64,000 nucleotides of DNA from the NCBI RefSeq assembly GCF_905475395.1, contig NC_058337.1, positions 70,700,368 to 70,764,367 of the forward strand. Reading direction: 5' to 3'. Shown here in pieces: positions 46,990 to 59,000 of this stretch; the first letter of the stretch is position 1, and each line of letters begins with the position of its first letter. Origin of the DNA: Chrysoperla carnea (taxonomy: Eukaryota; Arthropoda; Insecta; Neuroptera; Chrysopidae). The notes under the pieces are model-generated. The model did not search any database. It was not told the origin of the DNA and saw only the letters and a list, made by a program, of their open reading frames with translations. The position numbers and the translations under genes were made by a program.

Positions 46990-48540
46990 CTACCCTTTTC
47001 GCAGACGCCGAACTAATATAATTTAACAAATTGGTGATTCCTTCAATCATAAATACCAATCTTCTATTTTTCAAATTTAGAAAAAAAATGGTTTATCAAA
47101 ATTAATTGGCTTTTTAAACCACTAATGACGTCTAAATCAACTTGGTTGGAATAATTGAATATAACCTATGGCTCAATATCTTCATTCCCCTTCCATTGGC
47201 AAGATCTTCACGTTGTAGAAACGATGTGATAAACTTCCAACGTAATTCCGTTAAATTAATCAACAATGCGATATCTTTAAAACAATTCGTTCTTAAAATA
47301 ACTTCTACGGTATTGAGACAAATTATTATTAAATGAGTTACAATTAAATCACAAAAAACATTTTTTATGAAAGTACATTTGAAACAGTAATTAATTTTTC
47401 AGTTCGTACCCCTGATATATGAATAATCATAGAGCCGAGTCTGAATTCCGAAAATCCTATGAAAACTTTATGAGGAATCTGGAATATCATAGTATGCTAT
47501 CATTGTATGTTCCCCCGAATGGCCTTATGGTTGACTAATTAATTTCATTTCGTGGTAACTTCGTCGATATTCATTGTATTATATAAATGTGATAGAGCTA
47601 GGTATAAAATAACAATATTTAAATAAATCAAAATTTGACAGATAAAAAGACTTTTCGATGTCGAAAAATTGACGGTTTTCAGAATATTTTCTGATTACGC
47701 TCGACCCACACCTCTAAAGTTGGCAATTTATGGGCAATAATTTTAAAATTCGTTAACCAATTGTTCTAAAATGACTATTATTGGAGGAACATATATTATG
47801 TTATATCAGATCCCTTAAGTTTTCACGATGCTTGCGAAATTCAGGCTGTGCTCTTTGACTATAGGAAATATTAAATAACGTAATTATGTTATTTTTAAAA
47901 ACAACATACAATACTTTTAAATACGAACAATTTTGTTGCTCGTTCTTAAACCTAATATTCCCAAATATAAATTTATAATTTGAAAAAACCACTTATAATT
48001 ACATTAATTATTTATTTACAAAGTAGGAAGACTTGAAACATATTAAAAATTCATTATTGATAAAAAAAAAGGGCAATTAAAAACAAAAATAAAAATCTAG
48101 GAAAAAAATCATAATTATTTTGCACATACAGCACACAGAGGGTTTATAAAAAATATGTCCTAAAATTTAAAAGTGACAAATAGAACTGGTGTCCATATAA
48201 ATGATATATGCATGGATTTTGAAAGACAATATTAAAGGCATCAATATTCACAATCGATACGCTATATGATTTTAATTTATTGTGACTTAAAATTTCCCAT
48301 TCTCACCTATTAAAATATAATTAACTTTATCACTTTTAAAAGCTACTATCGAAAATCACTTGAAAGTTTAGTAGTAAATAATATAATCATATATCACCTG
48401 AATTTAAAACCTTAACAGAGACATTGAGATTTAGACTACTCGTACATGAAGATACTCCGAGACGCAAGCTAAGTTTAGCATTCTCCTAGCCCAGTATTTA
48501 ATAAGGATTTCATGTCGTAATTATTTTGTTTAACTGTATA
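46990..48540. other. Intergenic, no supported gene
   Basis: AT-rich. Frames at 47142-47336 and 47801-47992 lack support. Confidence 0.35.
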
Positions 48541-49161
48541 TACAATATACATTTGTCCAAAATAAAATTGGGTCACATATACATTTGTCCAAATGTATAT
48601 ATAATAGGTTGGCTGATAAGTCCCCGGTCTGACACATAAATGGCGTCGCTAGTATTAAATGCATATTATTTTTATATAGTACCAACCTTCAAATGATTCG
48701 TGTCAAAATTTGACGTCTGTAAGTCAATTAGTTTGTGAGATAGAGCGTCTTTTGTGAAGCAACTTTTGTTATTGTGAAAAAAATGGAAAAAATGGAATTT
48801 CGTGTTTTGATAAAATACTGTTTTCTGAAGGGAAAAAATACAGTGGAAGCAAAAACTTGGCTTGATAATGAGTTTCCGGACTCTGTATTTTTTCCCTTCA
48901 GAAAACAGTATTTTATCAAAACACGAAATTCCATTTTTTCCATTTTTTTCACAATAACAAAAGTTGCTTCACAAAAGACGCTCTATCTCACAAACTAATT
49001 GACTTACAGACGTCAAATTTTGACACGAATCATTTGAAGGTTGGTACTATATAAAAATAATATGCATTTAATACTAGCGACGCCATTTATGTGTCAGACC
49101 GGGGACTTATCAGCCAACCTGTTACAATATACATTTGTCCAAAATAAAATTGGGTCACATA
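48541..49161. repeat. 39-bp direct repeats flanking the palindromic mariner element
   Basis: An identical 39-base sequence starting TACAATATACATTTGTCC occurs at 48541-48579 and 49123-49161. The second copy starts exactly at the TA next to the element. Between the first copy and the element lies a further partial copy that folds back (ACATTTG-TC-CAAATGT). The repeats probably pre-existed the insertion, since mariner duplicates only TA. Confidence 0.8.
48604..49122 (+). mobile_element. Palindromic mariner (Himar1/irritans-type) foldback element, 519 bp
   Basis: Two nearly identical 240-base arms (48604-48843 and 48883-49122) are exact mirror images around a 39-base loop, with the only noted mismatch in the second terminal base. 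Both ends carry the mariner terminal repeat (GGTTGGCTGATAAGTCCCCG) and are flanked by TA (48602-48603 and 49123-49124). Each arm carries the 5' leader and start of an irritans-type transposase; the left-to-right frame reads MEKMEFRVLIKYCFLKGKNT and on to LDNEFPDS, then runs into the inverted arm. There is no catalytic domain, so it depends on transposase from elsewhere. A transcript would fold into a hairpin of about 240 bp. Confidence 0.95.
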
Positions 49162-49164
49162 ATA

Positions 49165-49990
49165 ACAGTCTTTTTTCGATAATTTAAACGGTCGTATTTA
49201 TGAAAAAATAATATTATCTACAACTCAATCGAAAGATTATACTTTCTTTTTAAATCAAAAACTAAGAAATTTTTATCCTCCCTAAAGTTTACAAACGTAT
49301 AAAATACCACCACTCTTGTCAAATAGGACAAACGAATTTACGAGCTTTTATAAAAATACTTATGTTAGCAAATACTAATGGTGGCCGAAAATCGAAAACT
49401 AGAATTTCTCCACGTACATAGACTAAACATTTGAACATTTTCTTTACATAAAATTAGGGTTGCCAAAAGCTTATTTTTTTCATTTGTTTCTTTATTTATT
49501 ACAGATTTCATTTTTTATTATAGCTAGTAGTATTCACGACTCCAAAAAACTGTAGGTGGCACTTTAAAGGCGGTTTAATAAGTTATTTCATATTTAAATC
49601 AGCTCAGAGGTAAGCTCAGTATTTTAGACCCGCAAATAACAATGTACATAATATAAAATTTAAAGAATTTAATCAGAGGTGAAGAGTTTGATTTATATCA
49701 AAACAGATGGAGACTAATAGATATATCATTTCGAAAATTTTGGTACATTAGTCCTAGTAAAATTAAGATCTAGCTAATAAATTTCAAAATGATATTGATG
49801 TCTGCTCGTCACAAATAAGAACAAATTATATGAATCCAAAAGTGAGACAAATTGATAATTATTTTTGACTAATTACTAATGGCAAGAAAAATATGTAACA
49901 AAAATTAGAAAGAGGCAAGTTTTTTTGAATGAATTAAACGCATCATAGAATTCATTTTCGTTGCCTCTGATATAGTATTAATTTTTTACA
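49165..49990. other. Intergenic, no gene seen
   Basis: AT-rich, no frame or repeat of note. Confidence 0.35.
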
Positions 49991-50001
49991 TTAATGGGGG
50001 T

Positions 50002-50187
50002 CAGCGTTGCCAACCCAAAATCTGTCTAGATGGATTTCAAAATTTGGTAGTTTTCAATAAATTCAGCTTAAAATTGGTAGATCTAATTTTAGATCTAATA
50101 ATATATATACTCAAAGTATATATATTGAGTATATATATACTCAAAGTTGGTAAATCTACCTAAAATTTGGTAGAGTTGGTAACGCTG
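50002..50187. mobile_element. Short hAT-like MITE, 186 bp
   Basis: CAGCGTTGCCAAC at the left end pairs with GTTGGTAACGCTG at the right (one mismatch). Pairing continues with AAATTTGGTAG / GGTAGA blocks inward. The centre has a TATATATACTCAAAGTATAT-type repeat. The adjacent 8-mers do not match (ATGGGGGT and GGGGCAAC), so the target duplication has decayed or the ends are imprecise. Confidence 0.65.
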
Positions 50188-50189
50188 GG

Positions 50190-51130
50190 GGCAACCCTTT
50201 TTAAAATTAGATATAAACAACCTCAATATTTAAGGGTTATAAACAACAGAATTTGAGCGCTGAGACAAATTAACTCCCAAATCGATTAACGCTTTCATAC
50301 AACCGGTCTTTTATCTATATAATTGTGATTTAAAATAACATTCCTTGCATAAAATTTGATCTAATTGCTAGGGAGCAAGTGAAAATTTAAGAATCTAATC
50401 GTTTTTAATAGCGATGTGTCTTTTATTTTATTTATACTTTGAAGATATTTAGAAAGGAGATATAATCGATATTAAATTTGAGACAGGATCCTAAATATTA
50501 TCTTGTTTGTAAATGATAACATATTATTTAAATAAACCATGTCGTAAAGATAACGGTAATATATTATTAGAAAATAAAAGAGACAGGCATGTTGTGTTTT
50601 GGGATTGAATTAATTTTAAATTTTTTTATAATTTTTTTTTTTTTTAAAGTCGCTAACGTGAAAAATAAACCACGATAATGATGTTTTTTTGAGCTTTACT
50701 GAGATCTGAGCTGTCGAACGATTAAATTATTAAATTTACCTTCAGAAACTTCCTAGATAAAATATTTAACACCTAAAATACATTTCATAATAAAAATTTC
50801 TAAAAAACATACAAATAAAATTTTACAATTAAATAAAGCTTTTGATTACATTGTGACCGATAATAAACCTTAATAATGCTTAAAAATAATATAATAAATA
50901 TTTGTGACTTTTTAACCACGTTGAGAAACTTTTTTTTTTTCTTAGTTATTTGATAAAAACTGTAGCTTTTTATTTCTATGATGCTGACAGTAAAAAGTTA
51001 GAGTTTGTATACACAAACATAATAAATGTATTTACAAGATAAAATAATCTGTTAAACGAATTTCTAAAAACATTTTAACTTTACAAATTTAAAAATTTTT
51101 AATCACACAAAGAATACAACATTTTTTGAA
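50190..51130. other. Intergenic, no gene seen
   Basis: AT-rich with poly-T runs near 50630 and 50930. Nothing supported. Confidence 0.35.
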
Positions 51131-51137
51131 ACAATTA

Positions 51138-51202
51138 TACAGGATGTTTCCAACAAAATTATTTTAGAGAACAATAGTATACAATTAGAGGCACATCCTG
51201 TA
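51138..51202. repeat. Small inverted-repeat element remnant
   Basis: TACAGGATGT (51138-51147) pairs exactly with ACATCCTGTA (51193-51202). Ends of the CAGG-TGT type are common on insect repeats. At 65 bp it may be an internally deleted relic. Confidence 0.45.
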
Positions 51203-51204
51203 CA

Positions 51205-52749
51205 AAAAGTGTCTAAGTATATACGGAAAGACAGCAAGCAGTAATTCTTTGAATAATTTCATAATAATGTACTCATTTAATGTTTCAAGTTTTATTTTTG
51301 GTCTAAATAAGAAAGAAATTACATTTTCAAATTTTTTTCATTCCTGAAAATCATATTTTTTAGTCTTAAACCATTAAGTTTTTAAATTTCACTAATTAAA
51401 TTCTTTCACTTAAAAAAAAAAAAAAAGTAAGAAAATATTAGAGTAGCAAATTATCATGAAATAAGTCAAAATATTTTGCTTCACACGTTTTTCTTGTATC
51501 TAAAAACAATATATAAAGAAGAATAGATACAAATGCTTCATAAAATATTAAATCTAACAGAAAGTGTAAAAACACCTGTATCCATCCACCCTTGAATAAT
51601 TTTAACTTACTTTGTAGGCCATTATGGCAAATTTAATTTTAATTTTTACAAAAAATTCAAGATAGCTAATACCTTGAGTATCAATCAGTCTTTATAAAAT
51701 TACATAACTTTTTTTGTTTTATGTACAATTTTTAAAAATGTTCACACTCAGGATAACAAATAAAAAACAACTACATATTGTTAAATTGTATGAATTATCA
51801 CTGGGTATTATTAAAAAGTGGCATAAGAATTTTTTACAATCAAAATACTTTAAAACTGATGCAATATCACACTTGTAAAAAGTGAATCTTCTTTAGTTTA
51901 CTTACCTTTCTCGTTATACTATCTATTTATTTTATTCTAATCTACTCTCTTATTTATTCTATTTAAATAATCTTGCAAATTTACTACAGAAGTTTCACTT
52001 TAATTATACTTGAGAACTGATTCATGAATTCTGATTATTAAAAATTTAAATAATCTCAAGGTACAAGGTTGTTCGTCAATTTTCCCTACTTATTGCCAAG
52101 CGAGAACTGAATCGATTTTACTTTGAAGATCGATTTAGATACAAAAACATACCTAGAAATTGGTAGCGATTCTAGAAAAGTTTTAAATTCTCTTAGTTTT
52201 TTCAATGATTCTAATTCTATCTTCACGGTTTTAACACTTCACGGTTAAAAGAGGAGCTAGCCTCGTCTTTAACAGGGGAACAACTTATAAAATTATCGCC
52301 AGATTGATTTGAATAACGGTACAGATTAAAGTCGTTATCAAGAGAAAAAATTACTAATAATTATTCAATCTTTAAATGAAAACATAAAATAATAGTGCAC
52401 TTAATCCCTTTTTCTTATAAATTTTAATCATTATATTCTTCTGATGGTGACGGATTACCTACGTCGGAAGTGGTGGAATACTTTTTAGACAAATTCAAGC
52501 CGCCAAACAAATCAATTATTATTAACCCATGAGTAAAAATTAAAAATCGACCGTGCATCAACTTGAAAAACACACAGTCAATTGTAGAAAAGAAAAATCA
52601 AACCAGTTCTCAATTGAGACAATTCTTCTCGTAAGAATAAACAACAAATATCTGATATTTGTTTAATTTTTTTAAATTCATTTTTTTGAATTATCGTCAA
52701 AAACTTTTGTATAAAATTTACGCCACTTTTTAACAATATACAGTAACCA
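51205..52749 (-). other. cnk 3' flank and probable 3' UTR
   Basis: No coding frame. Minus-strand AATAAA-rich sequence at about 51925-51960 is the first strong cluster of poly(A) signals downstream of the cnk stop at 52750, which would imply an ~800-base 3' UTR. Confidence 0.4.
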
Positions 52750-53052
52750 TCATTTACTGTTCGAATTATTTTGTTTATTATTCATCTGTTTTCTAAGTAA
52801 ACTACAAGCAGGATTTGATAATGAATATGTTTCTGGTTCAAATATTGGTGGATACTCTAAATCTGGATAATCCGGTGGTGGATTTGATTGCGATGATGAT
52901 GATTGATTCAATTGTATAACCGATACCGGTATAACTGTTGACGACGCTGTTGTTGCGGAAGACACTACATACGGAGGATGATGACTGAGTGGTAAAGTAT
53001 GATGGTGATGATGATGATTATGATGACTTAAGTGGGATAAAGATGATGACGC
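52750..53052 (-). CDS. cnk: cnk final exon
   Basis: Acceptor TTGTTTTAG at 53053. One hundred residues follow, with a run of six His broken from an earlier pair by Asn (SHHNHHHHHHT), a Ser/Thr-rich part and the Pro-rich end NPPPDYPDLEYPPIFEPETY, then TAA. The tail motif is what I expect at a CNK C-terminus, from memory. Confidence 0.85.
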   Translation of the reverse strand, partial: ASSSLSHLSHHNHHHHHHTLPLSHHPPYVVSSATTASSTVIPVSVIQLNQSSSSQSNPPPDYPDLEYPPIFEPETYSLSNPACSLLRKQMNNKQNNSNSK

Positions 53053-56000
53053 CTAAAACAATGCATTAAGATCATGTCACCATCACAAATAGCCATACAA
53101 TCCTCAATAGGCACAGAAATTTATAACCGCAGTTGGTGATATATACACGCAGCATATAAGACGATCACGATCAAATATATCGTCCAAATATATCCTGTTC
53201 AATAATAGCCTCATCCTACAATATAGATAAGCAATGATAACCTGACAAATAATATAACGTCGAGTAATATACTGTAAATGTAAAATATAAAAATAAGTGG
53301 GTGTCAGTAACTTAGTATTCGAAAATAACCTTGAAAGAATACAGATATAAACTTTCTCAGCTCAGCATGTGGATCTTTTGGTAGCTCGCATTAGAAGTGG
53401 GATACATATTGTTCCTCGTTCATTTATCTCACAACCATACATTTTCCCAATACAATTTACCAATTTGCTTAAGTTAACACAGGTTGTAAGTACACGCTAG
53501 CCAGATTTCGGTAGATCACATCAGAAGTGTGATACATAATCAAATTATTTATTCCAGCCCTTTTCCTCCCATAGTCATACATTTTCCCCACTTTTAATTG
53601 GGTGCAATTAACAAGGACCAGAGTTTTTTGGTAGCTCATTTTAAAAATGTGACATACAGGCTGGGCCATTTTATTATTGCTAATAACTCGTTTTGTAGTT
53701 AACCAATTAAAAAATAACTTAAGTTGCAGAATTTGATGGGAAGAATGGGGGGTTGTATTCTGACATCACAACACTTTAAATTAGAAAGTAGATTCTCATA
53801 AAATAACTAATATTTTTGATTTAAAACATTTTTCGAAAATCGTTAGCTTTCGAAAAATTATGTCATTATTGCATTTAATCGAAAGAAAACACGCTAGCTA
53901 TGTAAAAAAGCTTTACCCAAAAGTTATCAAGGACAATAGAGGACATTCGACTGTGTGCATGACTTTGAACTGAAATTCTAGTACTTTTATAAACAAAATG
54001 GCAAACATAACAATTGTACATGCTTTTCGTTTCGATAAACTAAATAACTATTCTTAGATTCGAAAATTTTACCATCTTATGGTTCACATTCGTTCTAAAA
54101 ATAATGATTTTGAATGACTATTAGATTTTACAGGAAATTAGCTCTGTAATATACGGACGGACACATCTTAAAAAACAGAATATTTAACAAACCTGTGAAA
54201 AATCTCCTCTCCAATCCGTTTCTCTAGTAGGTGAATGATTTTTTCTAAATATTGCACGGTGCAACCTAGGTGATCCCAACAACGTTTTCTCTTTTGTATG
54301 ATGTTTCTCTGAATCCGACGAAGTTTTATGACTACTTCCACCGCCAAATAAACTTTTAAATTTTGATGATTTCGTACTTTTCTCATCCAAATTCAGTTCA
54401 AATGCTAATTTTGGATTTAATTTTTGATCTGCGCTAAATGAATAATTCATTGGTGTATATTGTGTTGCTGATTTTAATTTAGTTTTTTCTTTGTGTGTGG
54501 GTGTACTGAAAAATACTTTATCATTCCGTCGTAAGGAATTTAGCCAAAATTTTTCGGGTGAATCGCCACGATTAAATATTGATTTTGATTCAGATTTTTT
54601 ATCCGCTGAATTCAAACTATGCTGTCTTATAATTTTATTTTTATGTTTCGGAGTCGGAGGGTGCGGTTTTTTCAGCTTACTTTGCACACTTGTAGTAGCT
54701 TCAATAATAGCTTCATTTGATATCACGTCCCATTCCGAGTCCTGTTGAGAACGATGATCATCAAATACGCTATCAATGCTCATTTTACGAGATTTCACCC
54801 TCGACAAAGGTCGTGAACTTGAAGATTCTTGTGATGATAATCGATTACGTAATTCTGTGTTTTTATCTGCGATTCCATCACTGTATTTACGACATAAAAC
54901 ATTCTTGTCTGCTTGACTATCAGAAGTTTTATAAGGATATGAATGACTTTCTCCCAATTTTTTATGTTCTGTTTGAGTTTCATTTTTCACTTCTTGTATC
55001 GTTTCAGCAATTTCCTCCTCAACTGCATCATTTTGCCGTTGTAAAAAAGCATTTTGTTTACGCTCTTCTTCCTGGCGATTTAACATAAATTGTTCCAAAG
55101 TGATAAATCCAGAAAGATTATCATTACGATGTAAATTTTTCTGTTTTGGAACAAACGCAGGTAATTTATAATCGGTAAAATCGCATAAACTAGGATTCGA
55201 TGCATGTATATAATTGATGGGCTTAGGTTTTGGAATTAATTTTAATGGTTTTGGAGCTAACTTTGGCGGTTCTTCAATGGTAGTTGTAGGCATATTATGC
55301 AATAAATCAGGTTTTTTCTCAACTACAGGGTCAACATTTTTTATGATATTAATAGGTGGTGGAACATTTTGATTGACCACCAACAATGGTGGTATCACTT
55401 TACGATACGATCGAAATTGCGCTGTAGGCACGGGTACATTTTGATTTTTTGAATGTTTTGTACTGGAATGTGAATTAAAGAAACGTAAATATTTTCGATC
55501 TAAACTTGTAGAACCTGGACTATCAGTAGTTGTAGCAGTAGACGATGTAGTCGATGCATCAGAATGTTTACGAGATGTAAATTTTTTCAATGAACCAAAT
55601 TTCCGTGCGGGTGATGATGAGGCTTCACTTTTCTCATGTTTGACTAATTTTTCTTCGTCTTCAGATTCATCTGTTTCTGAATATAAACTTATGTCTGACG
55701 ATTTTGATAAATTTATGTCAGTTGTAAGTGTTGCAGAGGTGATAACATCCACCCACGTTAACATTGTTTCATTATTATCAGCTGATAAATAAAATGCAGT
55801 TCCCGTGTGATAAACTTTAAACGCATTTGTACGCGACTTCACTTCCGTTGCTAATGATACAGTAAAACCTGGTAAAAATACCACACATTCTGCTTTTGAT
55901 GCCTGTAAAAAAATTCAATTGTATTTTACAATGTTTGTAAACAAATAAAATCGAATTAATTTATGATTGCATTATTACAATTCCGTACCATTAAGGTTGT

Positions 56001-59000
56001 AGGCGCATTAAAGCAAAGATTATATAACAAGCTAAATTTTCAATATATTGTTTCGGTATAATAAAAAACGATATTCAATACCTATAGTTCAATTAATTTA
56101 GTATGATATAATGTGAATTTTATGCACAACAGACAAAACTAAAAAGCACAGAATAAAAAACCCTTTAAAGATAATTGAGTTGTTGAACAAAATTTTTTTT
56201 TTTGGCAAAAATGGAAAGATCACATATAAGTTTTATAACAAAACAGTTTTTATTTTTTCATAATTTGAAAGTTACATACAATTTTAAAAAACTTTACAAA
56301 AGAGAAACGAAAACGTCCGAAGAAAAATTTTCGTAAAACATTCGTGTGACGTAATAATTTTAATGGGTAGAAACTTTTTGAAAAAAATCTCTATATGCGT
56401 ATATAAATGTATACCCATTCTGCTTTTGTAATAGCAAAAATATCATAGCTAATCGCGTTAACAGCGCTTATCATTTGGAGATGTGTGTTGTACATAATGT
56501 GTTGTACATAATGTGTGCGTTTGGCAGAAAAAAGCGCTTGAGAGCGCTTACTAGCGCTGAAAAACAAACTGTACAGTTTTCGGCCAGGAAATGTTTGCTA
56601 ACTTCAGTTGTTTGAATTCTGAATTCTTAATAATTTACAAACATATATTTAAATTAGGTTAGGTTCCCCGGTTAAAGCCAACTTAGCGTCCTAGAGGAAT
56701 ATAGCTATTTACTATTTGCTATATATTATAGCTAAAATTTCAAACTGACCCTTCGCTACATTTAAATGTTGTTTTTTATTTAAAAAATGATTATTTTTTG
56801 TTTCGGACAGATGCCAATCAAGTAAAGACATATCATATATATCTCATACCTTTGTCAAAAAGCACTGTTCGATAAAGGTAAAATCTAATATTTTCTTTAC
56901 TTGAATAGTTTATTGACAAATAAAAAGAAAGAGCTCCATTTCATTAATTTTTCTGAATAAAAATGTTCCTCATCATAATTCCATATACACATACAAAGTT
57001 AATTGCAGCCTTTAGACATTTTTTCCATTAGTTCGGCTTTTAACTAGTTTATTTATGTATATATGGTTTTCCAAATTCATACTAGGCAGCGGCAGTGTGA
57101 ACAAAAATAGTTAATGGGGTGGTAAATTGATCACACTGTCGTCGCTTGGGTGAGAACGAAGTAACCGACTCCATCCACATCATAAAAATGTAATTCTGTA
57201 TATTCGAATGTATTTGAAATAAATAAAGATTAAAAGATAATGATGTGGGTGGCCTCTGTTAGAGACTTAAATGTCTGATGAACGGAGGTAAAACCCCATT
57301 ATTATTATTATAAATTCATGTAAACCAACGCGTCTTGTAAACCAAAACTTTTTTTTTTCCAAAAATAGAACCCATTTATACCTCCATACCAAAAACTGTT
57401 GACTTTTTTTAATGTAAATATGATTAATGATCAATAACTCCAAAACGGAAATTTTACTTATTCACAAAGCTATTTAGCCAAAAATGAGTTTTATGCTTTT
57501 TTCTTCAAATAATGAATCTTTTAGAACACAGAAACCCCCACGTTAAACCTCTTTACTTCTCTACAATAAACCCACATGTTCCCAAGTGTAATTGGATTTA
57601 TTAAAAACTTACATCTTTTGATTTGAACCCATACAAAGCGCTTCCATTCAGGATAAACCATCGTTTAATCCAATTTACATTCTGGGTAGTTTTGTTACGG
57701 ATTCGCTGATAAAGATATCCTTGAATTTCTCCAGGACTAACATCTTTTACGGATACTTTCCGACGCTCTAAAAAAGAATTTGATGATGTTAGCTTTTAAA
57801 TGTTATGTAGTAAGCTGTCATCATCATGTTCATAAATGATAACAAGATAATTAGAGAAAATTTTTAACTAATATGATTCCAATATATTCAATGGAAATCG
57901 AATGTAAAAACTTTTCTGAACTTTGAGTAAAATTTGTTTTTTATAAAGGAAAAATTTGAAATTAGTTTTTCTTTATTTCTAATTTTTGATTGAATTCGAT
58001 ATCTGTAGAACATACTCTTTAAACTAAATTTCGAGTGATATGTTATTATCACTCTACTATCACAAACCTTTTTTTGAAGTGTAAACTGCTTGCCAGTCAA
58101 TAAACTAGCTATAGTGAAATGGGTGCCCATGCATATATCTAAGTAGTATCTAAATTAAATATCTGCCGAATTTATTAGATTTTCAAACAAATTTGTAAAA
58201 GTTGTTTTACAAATAATAAATTTCTAACTCAAAAATTACCTCTACCTATTTCATTTATGAACATGGTTGGATTTTAAACGATCCTAGTAGTTGTCAAAAT
58301 TGTGGTTATCGTAAGATGTCCTTCGCCAAGTAGAACAGTATGGCAATTTTTATATGACTGGTAATTTTTTTTCAAGAACGATTTGTTGAAGAAATATTAA
58401 AAAGGAGGGATAAAAAAATCTACCGCTAAGGGGCCACTCATTAATTAAGGATGATTTTGGCGATTTCTGACTGCCCTAACCTCATGTAAGAATGCATAAG
58501 ATTTCTCATATCCTCCCCCCTGCCTCTTCTTACGTTAAGATGCAAAGGCTAAAATCAAAGTTTTTTATTGAACTCACTTGCATATAAAGAATTTTTCTTT
58601 CTCACAGTTTTTCCTTTTGATATAATAGCTTTTACAGGATTCGACGACACTTTCACTTCACATTTGTTATCACGTTTATTATGAGCAGTACTTTCAGGAG
58701 ATTTGAGCTTAGTCGTCTCATCCATGGTTAACTTTGTTTTAGTCGCATGTTGTACATTTGATATTTTTTGTGGTTCTTGATTAAATACAAATCCAAAGGT
58801 ATCAACTTCTTTTTGAGGAAAGACTATTTGTTTAGGTGATTCCGATGTAAAAGTATGTGATGGTCTTGGAGGTGGTAATGGTGCTTCGCTTTGAGAATGT
58901 AAACGTTCCTTTCTTGGATGCAATTGAGGACTCTCTTCAGTTTTAGATAAATTTCTGGGAACAAATGGTTCATATGGTTCTTGAGGTTCACTTTTTTCAC

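Noticed and set aside
48728..48998. Two opposed 74-codon frames as genes
   Set aside because: Both are the same transposase-start frame read from the two arms of the palindromic mariner element, running into the inverted arm. They lack the catalytic domain.
54491..55088. Plus-strand frames within the cnk region
   Set aside because: Antisense to cnk exons whose PH domain and splice phases are clear.
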